DNA of 64,000 nucleotides. Origin: Chthoniobacterales bacterium (GTDB lineage Bacteria; Verrucomicrobiota; Verrucomicrobiia; Chthoniobacterales; JACTMZ01). Position 1 is the first letter of the stretch, and each line of letters begins with the position of its first letter. The translations under genes were made by a program, and so were the position numbers. The notes beneath the pieces were generated by a model that saw nothing but the letters and a program-made list of their open reading frames with translations, did no database searches and was not told where the DNA came from. Below, piece by piece: positions 43,084-51,594 of the stretch. The stretch spans positions 1 through 64,000 of the forward strand of contig JACSRX010000008.1 of the NCBI GenBank assembly GCA_014879535.1. Direction: 5' to 3'.

Positions 43084-44220
43084 ATGCAAGGTGACCCTCC
43101 AACGGAGTCCGTATCCCTCCGGGTGGAGCATGGGGGCGGGGATGTCGTGATTCGGTTGCGGGGTCGCTTGGACGACGATGCCGTGGCGCGGTGCTGGAAG
43201 CAGGCGACTTCGGAGGCGGCGCGGGCGGAAAATCATCTGACCGTCGATTGCCGGGGTGTCGATTACTGCGGGGGTGCGGGTTTTGCGATGCTGGTTGCGC
43301 TTGAAAAGGCGGCGAAGGAGTCCCGTGTGCCCGTGCGCATCGAGGGATTGGCGCCGAAGTTCCGCGACATGTTCGACGCGGTGGACAGACGGAAGCTCGA
43401 GCAACCCCGGACACCCGAGCGCGGCCATGGCAACTGGGTCGCAGACATCGGCGGCGCGGTTGCGATGAGGACCGGCGAATGGGTGCAGGAAACGGAATTC
43501 GTCGGGGAAGTCACCGCGGGACTCGTGTCGCTGGGACGCCATCCCCGGCGCCTGCGGCTGCGCGAATGGTGGCTCATCGTCGAAAAGGCGGGCACGAACG
43601 CGCTGCCCATCGTGGCGTTGATCAGCTTCCTCATGGGCATGATCATGGCTTTCCAGGCGGCGATGCCCATGCGCCAGTTCGGTGTAGATATCTTCGTGGT
43701 CAACCTGGTGGCGCTTTCCATCTCGCGCGAACTCGGACCGCTCATGACCGCCATTGTGCTGGCCGGTCGTTCCGGATCGGCGTTCGCAGCGGAGATCGGG
43801 ACGATGAAGGTCAACGAGGAAGTTGCGGCACTCACCACCATGGGACTCGAGCCGGTGCGCTTTCTCGCCGTCCCCCGCGTGCTTGCGGGCGTGGTGGTGA
43901 CGCCTGTGCTCACGGTTTATGCGATGGTGATCGGGATTGCCGGGGGGCTCTTTGTCATGCTTCTCCTCGGCTTTCCGCTCGCCGCACTTACCAACCAGCT
44001 CGCCGGATCCCTCGGCGCGGACGACGTGCTTGCTGGGCTCATCAAATCCGTGTTCTTCGGAGCCGTGGTGGCCGGTGTGGGGTGCATGCGCGGGCTGCAG
44101 ACAGGCGCAGGCGCGGCGGCGGTCGGTGATTCCACCACGCGGTCGGTGGTGACGGGCATTTTCCTCGTGGTCGTGCTCGATGCCATTTTCGCCGTCGTTT
44201 ACTACCAGCTGGATTTTTGA
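43084..44220 (+). CDS. mlaE: MlaE-type ABC permease with fused N-terminal STAS (MlaB-like) domain
   Basis: A 378-residue protein with a STAS domain (about 8-100, 'LTVDCRGVDYCGGAGFAMLVAL' in parts) and the MlaE permease (about 135-378). The permease shows 'GTNALPIVALISFLMGMIMAFQ' in parts, 'ELGPLMTAIVLAGRSGSAFAAEIGTMKVNEEVAAL' in parts and 'YQLDF' at the end. MlaE sits in the inner membrane of the phospholipid transport system that keeps outer-membrane asymmetry. The fused STAS domain replaces the separate MlaB of E. coli. MlaF, MlaD and a lipoprotein follow in the same operon. Confidence 0.93.
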   Translation: MQGDPPTESVSLRVEHGGGDVVIRLRGRLDDDAVARCWKQATSEAARAENHLTVDCRGVDYCGGAGFAMLVALEKAAKESRVPVRIEGLAPKFRDMFDAVDRRKLEQPRTPERGHGNWVADIGGAVAMRTGEWVQETEFVGEVTAGLVSLGRHPRRLRLREWWLIVEKAGTNALPIVALISFLMGMIMAFQAAMPMRQFGVDIFVVNLVALSISRELGPLMTAIVLAGRSGSAFAAEIGTMKVNEEVAALTTMGLEPVRFLAVPRVLAGVVVTPVLTVYAMVIGIAGGLFVMLLLGFPLAALTNQLAGSLGADDVLAGLIKSVFFGAVVAGVGCMRGLQTGAGAAAVGDSTTRSVVTGIFLVVVLDAIFAVVYYQLDF

Positions 44221-44222
44221 CC

Positions 44223-44984
44223 ATGCACGAAACCGAGATCATCCAGGTGTGTGGGCTCACGGCTGGCTATGCCGGCCGCGTGATTCTTCAGGACATCAGT
44301 TTCAGTGTCCGGCGCGGTGAAGTCTTCATGATCCTCGGGGGTTCCGGATCGGGCAAGAGCACGCTGCTGAAGAACATGATCGGGCTCCACCCCGCGCTCG
44401 GCGGCGAGGTGCTCATCGGCGGGGAAGACATCGTCGGCGCGTCCGGTGCCGCACGGCAAAGAATCCTCCGGAAGTTCGGGGTTATGTATCAGGGAGGGGC
44501 CCTGTTCGGGTCCATGACGCTGGCCGGAAACGTCGCGCTTCCGTTGGAAGAATGGACGAAGCTTCCGGCACCCGCCCGTCATTTGCTGGCCCTGCTCAAG
44601 CTGCAGCAGGTCGGGCTGGGGGAGTTTGCCGACTATCTGCCCTCCGAGATCAGCGGTGGCATGCAGAAGCGCGCCGCGGTGGCGCGGGCCATGGCGCTCG
44701 ATCCGGGCATCCTGTTTCTCGACGAGCCCTCTGCCGGACTCGACCCGATCACGTCGGCGGAGCTTGACGAATTGATCCGCACGCTTTCACGCAACCTTGG
44801 CATCACCTTTGTCATCGCCAGCCACGAGCTTGCCAGCATTTATGCCATCGGCGACCGTGCGATCATTCTGGAGAAGGGCTCCATTGCAGCCGAAGGGACG
44901 CCGGTCGAACTTCGCGACCATCCATCGGACGACTATGTGCGGGCGTTTTTCCGGAGGGAACCGCAGAAGGCCGTTGCAGTCTGA
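44223..44984 (+). CDS. mlaF: MlaF-type ABC ATPase
   Basis: A 253-residue ATPase. Walker A is 'GGSGSGKST' (39-47), the Q loop is near 'VMYQGGALFGSMTLAGNVALPL' in parts, the signature is 'EISGGMQKRAAVARAMALDPG' in parts, and Walker B is 'ILFLDEPSAGLDP'. The 'FVIASHELASIYAI' His switch follows. It powers the MlaE permease. ATG at 44223 lies two bases after the mlaE stop; an in-frame TTG at 44217 overlaps that stop and would add two residues. Confidence 0.94.
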   Translation: MHETEIIQVCGLTAGYAGRVILQDISFSVRRGEVFMILGGSGSGKSTLLKNMIGLHPALGGEVLIGGEDIVGASGAARQRILRKFGVMYQGGALFGSMTLAGNVALPLEEWTKLPAPARHLLALLKLQQVGLGEFADYLPSEISGGMQKRAAVARAMALDPGILFLDEPSAGLDPITSAELDELIRTLSRNLGITFVIASHELASIYAIGDRAIILEKGSIAAEGTPVELRDHPSDDYVRAFFRREPQKAVAV

Positions 44985-44988
44985 ACCC

Positions 44989-45969
44989 ATGACGACCAAC
45001 CCCAAATATTTCAAAATCGGGATCTTCATTCTCGTCGGATTCGCCCTGCTGGCGGGCGGGCTGATTTTTCTCGGGGCGGGCAGCATGTTCCGTCCCAGGA
45101 TTTACCTCGAGACCTATGTAGACGGCACGGTGCAGGGGGTCGATATTGGGTCCGCGGTCAAGTTCCGCGGCGTGCCGATCGGGCGTGTTTCGCGGATTGA
45201 TTTCTGTTTCAACGTCTATGGTCCGCAGCCCGAGGGCGGACGATTGGACTACGTCTACCTGGAGATGGAGGTGGACGTGAGGGTTTTCGCGGGGATGTTC
45301 GAGAGGGATATCGGGCCTGTCATCGACGACGCGGTCAAGCAGGGGCTGCGGGTCATGCTTCAGCCGCAGGGTGTCACGGGCCTGAATTTCGCGGAGTTGA
45401 ACTACCTCACCCAGCCAGACCGCACGCCCCCCCTCAAAATCTGGTGGACACCGCGCAATTACTACATTCCATCTGCTCCCGGCACCTTGACCAGCATGCT
45501 CGACTCGGTCAACCGCATCATGGACACCGTCAACGACATCGACGTGGGGAGCGCGATGGAGGAACTCAAGACGACCCTGGGCACATTCAACGCCACGGCT
45601 GAAAAGCTCGGGAACAGTCTTGAGCAGTTGGACGTGGCCCGCATCAGCGGCGAACTGGAGGCGGTGCTGACCGATCTTCGAAGCAAGATCGCCAAGGTTC
45701 CTGTCGAGCAACTGAGTGAGGAGGGACAGCGCATGATGGCATCGCTGAACTCGGCGGCCGCCGAGCTCAAGACGCTGGCGGACGCCCTGCAAGCCAATCC
45801 CGCGCTCAATCCCGACACCGTCGGAGCCATTGTTGGCGATGTCCGGGCGACCGCGGAGAACTTCCGCGTGCTCAGCGAGAATCTGCGTGAGTATCCGTCG
45901 CAGTTGCTCTTCGGCAAGCCGCCGAAGCGCTCGCCATTCGACCCTGCAGCCAAGCCGCCACGCCGATGA
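44989..45969 (+). CDS. mlaD: MlaD/MCE-domain lipid-transport protein
   Basis: A 326-residue protein with one N-terminal membrane anchor (about 8-30, 'IGIFILVGFALLAGGLIFLG') and an MCE domain (about 38-120, 'GTVQGVDIGSAVKFRGVPIGRV' in parts). A helical stretch (about 160-300) resembles the C-terminal helices that form the hydrophobic tunnel. It is longer than E. coli MlaD (183), in line with PqiB/MCE proteins that reach further across the periplasm. It follows mlaF by four bases and overlaps the lipoprotein gene start by four bases. Confidence 0.92.
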   Translation: MTTNPKYFKIGIFILVGFALLAGGLIFLGAGSMFRPRIYLETYVDGTVQGVDIGSAVKFRGVPIGRVSRIDFCFNVYGPQPEGGRLDYVYLEMEVDVRVFAGMFERDIGPVIDDAVKQGLRVMLQPQGVTGLNFAELNYLTQPDRTPPLKIWWTPRNYYIPSAPGTLTSMLDSVNRIMDTVNDIDVGSAMEELKTTLGTFNATAEKLGNSLEQLDVARISGELEAVLTDLRSKIAKVPVEQLSEEGQRMMASLNSAAAELKTLADALQANPALNPDTVGAIVGDVRATAENFRVLSENLREYPSQLLFGKPPKRSPFDPAAKPPRR

Positions 45970-46571
45970 GGCAGGACGTCCGATTGTTCTGCGGAGCGCT
46001 GGGCCTGCTGGCCATGGCGGCCTGTTCCCTGCGGCAGCCGGCCGTTGTCACGGAGGACTACGCTTTTCCGTTGCCCGCGGCTCCCGCGGGGGCGCAAGGA
46101 GGAAACTCGATTTCCGTGCTGCCGTTCGCGTCAGCACCCGCGGCATCTGGGCAGATGTTCCTCTACCGCGCGGACGATCTGCGCTATGAGCGGGATTTCT
46201 ACAATCGTTTCCTCGTGCCCCCCGCACAGGCGCTTACGGGAGGTCTCCGCAAGTGGCTCGGACAGTCGGATGCGGCGGAGGTGCGCGAGCCCGGCGCACC
46301 GTTGTCCTCCGACTTCATCGTGCAACCGCGATTGACCGAGCTGTATGCCGACTACCGCGACCCCTCGCGGCCGCGGGCGGTCGTCTCCATGGTGATGGTC
46401 CTGATCCGGCGCGATCCCTCCGGCAACCGGCAGGTCTTCGAGCGTGCTTACCGGGGAGAGGTCCCCATGGCGGAGGTTTCCCCGGCGTCAGCGGTCGATG
46501 GATGGAGCCGGGCGACAGCGCAGATATTCGGGAAATTCACCGCGGATTTCCGCGCGGAGACCGGTGTCTGA
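45966..46571 (+). CDS. ABC-transport auxiliary lipoprotein (PqiC-like)
   Basis: A 201-residue lipoprotein with lipobox AMAAC (Cys20). 'ISVLPFASAPAASGQMFLYRADDLRYERDFYNRFLVPP' in parts is the usual start of the ABC_trans_aux/PqiC domain, which binds MCE proteins at the outer membrane. It overlaps the mlaD stop by four bases (ATGA), so it belongs to the same operon and probably links the MlaD tunnel to the outer membrane. The gene ends back-to-back with the convergent C39-like peptidase gene. Confidence 0.8.
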   Translation: MRQDVRLFCGALGLLAMAACSLRQPAVVTEDYAFPLPAAPAGAQGGNSISVLPFASAPAASGQMFLYRADDLRYERDFYNRFLVPPAQALTGGLRKWLGQSDAAEVREPGAPLSSDFIVQPRLTELYADYRDPSRPRAVVSMVMVLIRRDPSGNRQVFERAYRGEVPMAEVSPASAVDGWSRATAQIFGKFTADFRAETGV

Positions 46572-46589
46572 TCATCCGCGCGGAAATCC
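46544..46589. repeat. 15-base perfect inverted repeat spanning two convergent stop codons
   Basis: GGATTTCCGCGCGGA (46544-46558) and TCCGCGCGGAAATCC (46575-46589) are exact reverse complements, separated by 16 bases that contain both stop codons (TGATCA overlap). The hairpin can form in either transcript, so it is probably a bidirectional terminator, although no T-run is present. Confidence 0.7.
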
Positions 46590-47270
46590 GGATGACGGGG
46601 TGGACGGCAACTTTTCGTAGAAGCGCAGGGCTTCAATCGGGCTGCCGAATTCCGAGAGGGGGTAGATTCCGTCGGCGTGGCGCGCCCCCGGGTCGCGGAT
46701 GAGGTATTCGTAGCCGGACTTGCCCACGATGACGACGAAGTGCGTGATGCCGTCGGGGTAGCGCAGGCGGACGATCACGGGATTTCCCCGGAGCAGGTTC
46801 CAATCGATGAGGAAGTGCGACGCGTCGTCCTCGTAAACATGCTGTGCGACGGCGGGCGGATAGTCGGAAGCCTTTTCCCAGTAAAGCCATCCCCGATCGG
46901 TGTATCCGCTGTTGGTCTGGAGGAATTTGTTGAGCCGTCCCGGGTCGAGATCCGCACCATAGGAGGCGAGCACCATGGCGGCGGAGGCGACGGCGCAGCC
47001 CTCGGCGCCGAGGGAGCCGGGGGTGGGGCCGAGGCGGTCCGAGGACCAGCGTTGGTCGGCTTGGGCGAAGTGCGGCACGTCGTTGAGCACGGCCCGTGGG
47101 AACCAGAGGCCGCCTCGCGGTTCGAGGGAGGGCGTTCGGGATGTCCATCCATGCACCCACCATGCCGCCATGCCGAGAAGGACGGCAAGGACCAGAAGGG
47201 AAACGGTTCGCGGACGCGTCACAGGATTGAAGAAACGCGAAACGGTCCCCGCACAAAATGATTTTCGCAC
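46572..47270 (-). CDS. secreted C39-like cysteine peptidase family protein
   Basis: A 232-residue protein with an N-terminal membrane anchor or signal (about 23-42). A C39_2-type papain-like domain follows, with catalytic Cys92 in 'GAEGCAVASAAMVLASYG', His in 'GITHFVVIVGKSG' and Asp in 'YLIRDPGA'. The pattern is that of bacterial C39-like peptidases and vinculin-binding-like inactive relatives; here all three catalytic positions are present. It would act outside the cytoplasm. It is convergent with the Mla operon and divergent from the GH57 gene. Confidence 0.8.
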   Translation of the reverse strand: MRKSFCAGTVSRFFNPVTRPRTVSLLVLAVLLGMAAWWVHGWTSRTPSLEPRGGLWFPRAVLNDVPHFAQADQRWSSDRLGPTPGSLGAEGCAVASAAMVLASYGADLDPGRLNKFLQTNSGYTDRGWLYWEKASDYPPAVAQHVYEDDASHFLIDWNLLRGNPVIVRLRYPDGITHFVVIVGKSGYEYLIRDPGARHADGIYPLSEFGSPIEALRFYEKLPSTPSSGFPRG

Positions 47271-47340
47271 GCCGTGCCGAAAAAGCGGGCCTTGCCGCCG
47301 CCGGGGCGGCTGACGATGGTATGGGGCTTTCGGCGCCCTG

Positions 47341-48921
47341 ATGAAGAAAGGAACATTCGCCCTGCTGCTGCACGCGCATCTGCCGTATGTGCGGCACCCG
47401 GAGCACGGGGATTTTCTCGAGGAGGATTGGTTCTACGAGGCCATTGCCGAGACGTATGTTCCGCTCTTGCAGGTCTTCGAACGCCTGGTGGACGACGGCG
47501 CGCCCGTGCGCCTCACCATGTCGCTCACCCCGACGCTGTGCGCGATGATGGAGGACCCGTTGCTGCAGCAGAGGGCGGAGCGGCATTTGGAGCGCTCGGT
47601 CGCGCTGGCGGAGAGCGAGGTCCACCGCACGCGCGGGGATGAGCCGCGGAATGCCCTCGCGAGGTTTTACGCCGGCCGCTTCCGCGGGGCGCGGGATTAT
47701 TTCGCCGCGCGCGGGCGACGGCTGGTGCCGGCCTTCCGCGAGCTTCAGGATTCGGGCCTTCTGGAAATCATCACCTGTGCTGCGACGCACGGTTTTCTGC
47801 CGCTGATGGCGGATTATCCGGAGGCGATCCGGGCGCAGATCATGGTGGCGCGCGACTACCACCGCCAATTGTTCGGGCGTCCCCCGGCGGGCATTTGGCT
47901 TCCGGAATGCGCCTACTTCCCCGGTGTGGAAAAGTTCCTGCGCGAGGCTGATCTGAAATGGTTCGTGCTCGATGCGCACGGGCTCATGTTCGGGCGCCCT
48001 CAGCCGCGCTTTGCGATCTATGCGCCGTGCTACACCCCCGAGGGGCCGGCTGTGTTCGCGCGCGACCGTGATTCAAGCCGCCAGGTCTGGAGTCAGGAGG
48101 AGGGTTATCCGGGCGACCCCGCCTACCGGGACTTCTACCGCGACATCGGCTATGACTTGGGGATGGATTATCTCCGCCCATTCCTCGGGGCGGATGGCCA
48201 GCGGAAGTTCACCGGGCTCAAATACCACCGCATCACCGGACGCACCGAGCACAAGGAGCTTTACCACCGTCCGTGGGCGGAGGCTGCAGCCGACGCGCAT
48301 GCCGCAGATTTTCTGGCCAACAGGCTGAAGCAGTTCGAGTCCTTGTGCGCGGACATGCCGGTCGATCCGGTGCTGGTGAGCCCCTACGATGCCGAGTTGT
48401 TCGGGCATTGGTGGTTCGAGGGGCCTGAGTTCCTCAACCTGTTCCTGCGCAAGGCGGCCTACGACCAGCAGGTCTTCGATCTGGCGACGCCCTCGGATTA
48501 CCTCGCGGACCACGAGGTGCTGCAGGTGGTGCAGCCCTGCGCCTCGAGTTGGGGCAACAGGGGTTACTGGGAAGTCTGGCTAGACCAGTCGAACGCATGG
48601 ATCTACCCGCATTTGCACGCGGCGGCGCGGCGCATGATCGGGATGGCTCGCAAGCACTCCAAAACCCGGACGCGATGGATCAAGGAGACCCTGCAGCAAA
48701 TGGCGCGCGAGCTGCTGCTGGCGCAGTCCAGCGATTGGGCGTTCCTCATGCGCACCGGGACGGCGAAGGACTACGCGTCAAAGCGGAGCAGGGACCATCT
48801 TCTGCGCTTCAACCGCCTCCATGACAATCTTTCAGCAGGGCATTCCGACGAGGATTTTCTGGCGGCCTGTCGCGATCGTGACAACATCTTCCCCGAGATC
48901 GAATGGCGCTATTACGTCTGA
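47341..48921 (+). CDS. glycoside hydrolase family 57 protein (branching enzyme-like)
   Basis: A 526-residue GH57 protein. 'LLLHAHLPYVRHPEHGDFLEEDWFYEAI' in parts is the family start, the nucleophile Glu189 lies in 'GIWLPECAYFPG', and the acid/base Asp350 lies in 'VSPYDAELFGHWWFEGP'. A C-terminal helical domain (about 400-526) with 'SSWGNRGYWEVWLD' is like the domain found in GH57 1,4-alpha-glucan branching enzymes. It has no signal peptide, so it works on cytoplasmic glycogen or similar glucans. Its last 19 bases overlap the next gene. Confidence 0.9.
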   Translation: MKKGTFALLLHAHLPYVRHPEHGDFLEEDWFYEAIAETYVPLLQVFERLVDDGAPVRLTMSLTPTLCAMMEDPLLQQRAERHLERSVALAESEVHRTRGDEPRNALARFYAGRFRGARDYFAARGRRLVPAFRELQDSGLLEIITCAATHGFLPLMADYPEAIRAQIMVARDYHRQLFGRPPAGIWLPECAYFPGVEKFLREADLKWFVLDAHGLMFGRPQPRFAIYAPCYTPEGPAVFARDRDSSRQVWSQEEGYPGDPAYRDFYRDIGYDLGMDYLRPFLGADGQRKFTGLKYHRITGRTEHKELYHRPWAEAAADAHAADFLANRLKQFESLCADMPVDPVLVSPYDAELFGHWWFEGPEFLNLFLRKAAYDQQVFDLATPSDYLADHEVLQVVQPCASSWGNRGYWEVWLDQSNAWIYPHLHAAARRMIGMARKHSKTRTRWIKETLQQMARELLLAQSSDWAFLMRTGTAKDYASKRSRDHLLRFNRLHDNLSAGHSDEDFLAACRDRDNIFPEIEWRYYV

Positions 48922-50447
48922 TTTTTGGCCTGCTCCTGCTCGGCTGGGCGGGGGTGCACGCGGAGGACCCTCCTTCCGTCCCGGAGCCCGTGGAAATCCG
49001 GTTTGTCCCGCCCGGCGTCCAGGGGACCGTGAGCCTCGGGATTTTCGATGCGTCCGGACGTCTGGTGCGGACGCTTTGCGACGAGTGGACGTTCAACCGG
49101 TTCCGCATCGGGTTGAACGGGCTTTCGACCGACTGGGACGGTCAGGATGATGCCGGGCGCCCCGTGCCGCCTGGAACCTACGAGGCCCGCGGTTTCATCG
49201 TCGGTGATGTGTCGGTTGCCGGGTCGGCATTTTATTTCAACGACTGGATCGAGACGGAGGATTCGCCGCGCATCGTCCGGGTCGCCGCGCAGGAGCTGCT
49301 GCCCGGCGGGGACATCCTGCTGGCGGCCCGGCTTGCCGGCGGGACCGGGGCATTGGTGAGGTATTCGCCGCAGAGCGAAGCGCGCTGGCGCACCATGGTG
49401 AGCGAGCCGCGTCCCGAACAGGCGACCGGCGCGCAACTTGCCGTCTCGGACACCATGGCCTTCGTGGTGTTGGACGGCATCCTGCGCGCGGCGAATCTCG
49501 AGGATGGGGCCGAGGTGCCGTTGACGGTGGCTGCAAAGCCGGTCAAGGCGGTGGCGGCCCGCGGTGATCGCCTGGCAATCTGCGACGAGGACGGCGTCCG
49601 CATCTTCAAGTTGCCGGAATTTTCCCCGATGGATGGTCCGAAGACTGTGCCGGCGGATGTTGTTTCGCTCGCGCTGCTCGATCAGGGGGAGGTGGCCGCC
49701 GCGCAGGATGGTTCGGCTTGGCAGTGGTCCGGGGGTGACTGGTCCCGACTCGATCTTCCCGACCGCGTGCGCAGCGTGGCGGGAGGCCACGCGGGCACCT
49801 TCTGGGTGCTTGAGGAGCGGGAGGATGGCTCGCATTGCGTGGCGCAATACAGCATGGAGGAGGGGCGTCTGGCCGAGTGGGTTCCCAAGGCGGACAAGGG
49901 CTCGCCTGCGGGTGGGCTGTCCGTGGCGGACAACCAGGATTACTTCGCCCTCACGCTGGCGACGCCGGAAGTGCAGCGCACGGTGGCGATCCGCCGCAAC
50001 GGGGCGACCGCCGGATGGGAATTCGTGGTGGACAAGCGAATCACCCGCAGCACCGATTTCGGATGGAAGGATGGTGAGCTTGTTCCCGCCGGGGGAGAAC
50101 AACCCGAAGATCTTGAAGTGAAGCTGACCGGGAACCCGCTCGATCCGTCTGCGTCCGGTGTGCTCGCGCTGAGAACGACGGCGGGCGCCACGGGATCCGG
50201 TCTGGCGACAGCGGACGGCCTGCCTTTGCTGAGGGTCTCCGAATCCGATGCCTTCCAGCGCGTCATGGTGATCGGCGGTGCCGACGGTCATACGGCGCGG
50301 TTTTTCCAAGGGGATGGCGCCTGTGTGGAAGAATACGAGATCACAAACTTGGGCGACATCACGTCGTTTGACGCCGGGGAAATCGTGATGGCTTCCTCCG
50401 GCGAGGCGGAGCCGCCTCCCGCGGTGGAACCCGAGGCGGAGCAGTAG
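48903..50447 (+). CDS. secreted protein with FlgD-like domain and propeller-like region
   Basis: A 514-residue exported protein with signal peptide (about 1-20, cleavage near VHAED). Residues about 28-105 resemble a FlgD/Ig-like domain: 'VSLGIFDASGRLVRTL', 'GLSTDWDGQDDAGRPVPPGTY' in parts. Residues about 105-480 are beta-rich with irregular blade-like repeats, as in propellers, and the C-terminus is Pro/Glu-rich. I do not recognise a specific family. It starts inside the last 19 bases of the GH57 gene and is likely co-translated with it, although one product is cytoplasmic and the other exported. Confidence 0.7.
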   Translation: MALLRLIFGLLLLGWAGVHAEDPPSVPEPVEIRFVPPGVQGTVSLGIFDASGRLVRTLCDEWTFNRFRIGLNGLSTDWDGQDDAGRPVPPGTYEARGFIVGDVSVAGSAFYFNDWIETEDSPRIVRVAAQELLPGGDILLAARLAGGTGALVRYSPQSEARWRTMVSEPRPEQATGAQLAVSDTMAFVVLDGILRAANLEDGAEVPLTVAAKPVKAVAARGDRLAICDEDGVRIFKLPEFSPMDGPKTVPADVVSLALLDQGEVAAAQDGSAWQWSGGDWSRLDLPDRVRSVAGGHAGTFWVLEEREDGSHCVAQYSMEEGRLAEWVPKADKGSPAGGLSVADNQDYFALTLATPEVQRTVAIRRNGATAGWEFVVDKRITRSTDFGWKDGELVPAGGEQPEDLEVKLTGNPLDPSASGVLALRTTAGATGSGLATADGLPLLRVSESDAFQRVMVIGGADGHTARFFQGDGACVEEYEITNLGDITSFDAGEIVMASSGEAEPPPAVEPEAEQ

Positions 50448-50474
50448 GCGGCGAACTGTCCCGCCAGTCCGACC

Positions 50475-51176
50475 ATGAAGCCGATCCTCCGTGCTGTTGC
50501 CGCGGCCATCGTCCTTGCGGCGGCAGCATGGTCGGTCGTGTTTGTTCTCCGTGCCTGCGGGCGGTTGCCAGTGGACGAGGCCCGGCGTGCGACCGACTTG
50601 GCGGACCATACCGCCAACAGGGCGGTTGATCTTGGCAAGCGAATCTGGGATGGACTGGAGAGGAGGTTGAACCTGCGACCGGCCATCAAGATCGACCAGG
50701 AGACCCGGATGGAATTCGACCGTGCCGGGCTGCATCTGGTCACGGTGAAACGCGACTTCACGCACGAGTTCCTCTGGGAGCAGCAGTGGGCGGGAAGCAC
50801 CAAGAGCATCCGGCTGAAAGGATTCTTCACCGCATCCGCCGGCTTCGACCTCGACGAGTCGTTCTATCTCAACATCAATTCCGAGGATCTGACCGTGGAT
50901 TTGAGCCTGCCGGAGGCGCGGTTGATCGCCTGCGAACTGAACGACTACAAGGCCGAGGAAGACGACGGTTGGTGGAACAGGATCACGACGGAGGAACGGC
51001 ATCGGGCCGTCAACGACATGGTGGCCGGTGCGAAGCAGTCCATGCAGAAGAACGAAGGCCTGCTCCGGGAGGCGAGGCGCCTTCTGGAATCGCAGGTGGC
51101 CGGGGTGATCGAGGAGAGCGGCGGAAACCCCGGAAGTTCCAACGGCGTCCCGCTCTCATCACAGCCGCGGCCCTGA
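50475..51176 (+). CDS. DUF4230-containing protein
   Basis: A 233-residue protein with an N-terminal membrane segment (about 8-27, possibly a lipoprotein-like signal with Cys28) and a DUF4230 domain: 'LKGFFTASAGFDLDESFYLNIN' in parts, 'LTVDLSLPEARLIACELNDYK', 'WWNRITTEERHRAVNDM'. DUF4230 proteins are anchored at the membrane in many phyla and have no assigned function. It follows the propeller protein by 27 bases. Confidence 0.75.
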   Translation: MKPILRAVAAAIVLAAAAWSVVFVLRACGRLPVDEARRATDLADHTANRAVDLGKRIWDGLERRLNLRPAIKIDQETRMEFDRAGLHLVTVKRDFTHEFLWEQQWAGSTKSIRLKGFFTASAGFDLDESFYLNINSEDLTVDLSLPEARLIACELNDYKAEEDDGWWNRITTEERHRAVNDMVAGAKQSMQKNEGLLREARRLLESQVAGVIEESGGNPGSSNGVPLSSQPRP

Positions 51177-51231
51177 CGTGACTGTGTCCGGAATTGCATT
51201 CCTGCGGCATCCGCCGTATTTCCCGGAGCCC

Positions 51232-51585
51232 ATGCCCAATTCGCTGATTCCGTTCCAAGCCATCGGCCTTCTCGTCGTGGCCAACATTTTCATGACCTTT
51301 GCCTGGTATGCCCACTTGAAGGACATGCGCAGCGCGCCGCTCCTGCTGGCTGTTCTTGCGAGTTGGGGAATCGCCTTCTTCGAATACATCTTCCAAGTCC
51401 CTGCAAACCGCCTCGGTTCGCAGGTCTTCACCCTTCCGCAACTCAAGATCCTGCAGGAGGTGATCACACTCGGCGTCTTCGCGCCCTTTGCGATTTGCTA
51501 CATGAAGGCCACATTGTCGTGGAACTACCTCTATGCCGGCCTCTGCCTCCTGGGAGCGGTCTATTTCATCTTCCGACCTGAATGA
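51232..51585 (+). CDS. DUF486/DMT-like small membrane protein
   Basis: A 117-residue protein with four membrane helices of the DUF486 family: 'LLVVANIFMTFAWYAHLKD', 'LLLAVLASWGIAFFEYIFQVPANRLGS' in parts, 'QLKILQEVITLGVFAPFA' and a final helix ending 'VYFIFRPE'. The family is related to small drug/metabolite transporters. ATG at 51232 is preceded by GGAG at a good distance. A GTG at 51178 would add an unlikely 18-residue polar start. Confidence 0.85.
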   Translation: MPNSLIPFQAIGLLVVANIFMTFAWYAHLKDMRSAPLLLAVLASWGIAFFEYIFQVPANRLGSQVFTLPQLKILQEVITLGVFAPFAICYMKATLSWNYLYAGLCLLGAVYFIFRPE

Positions 51586-51594
51586 GGCGGCCGC

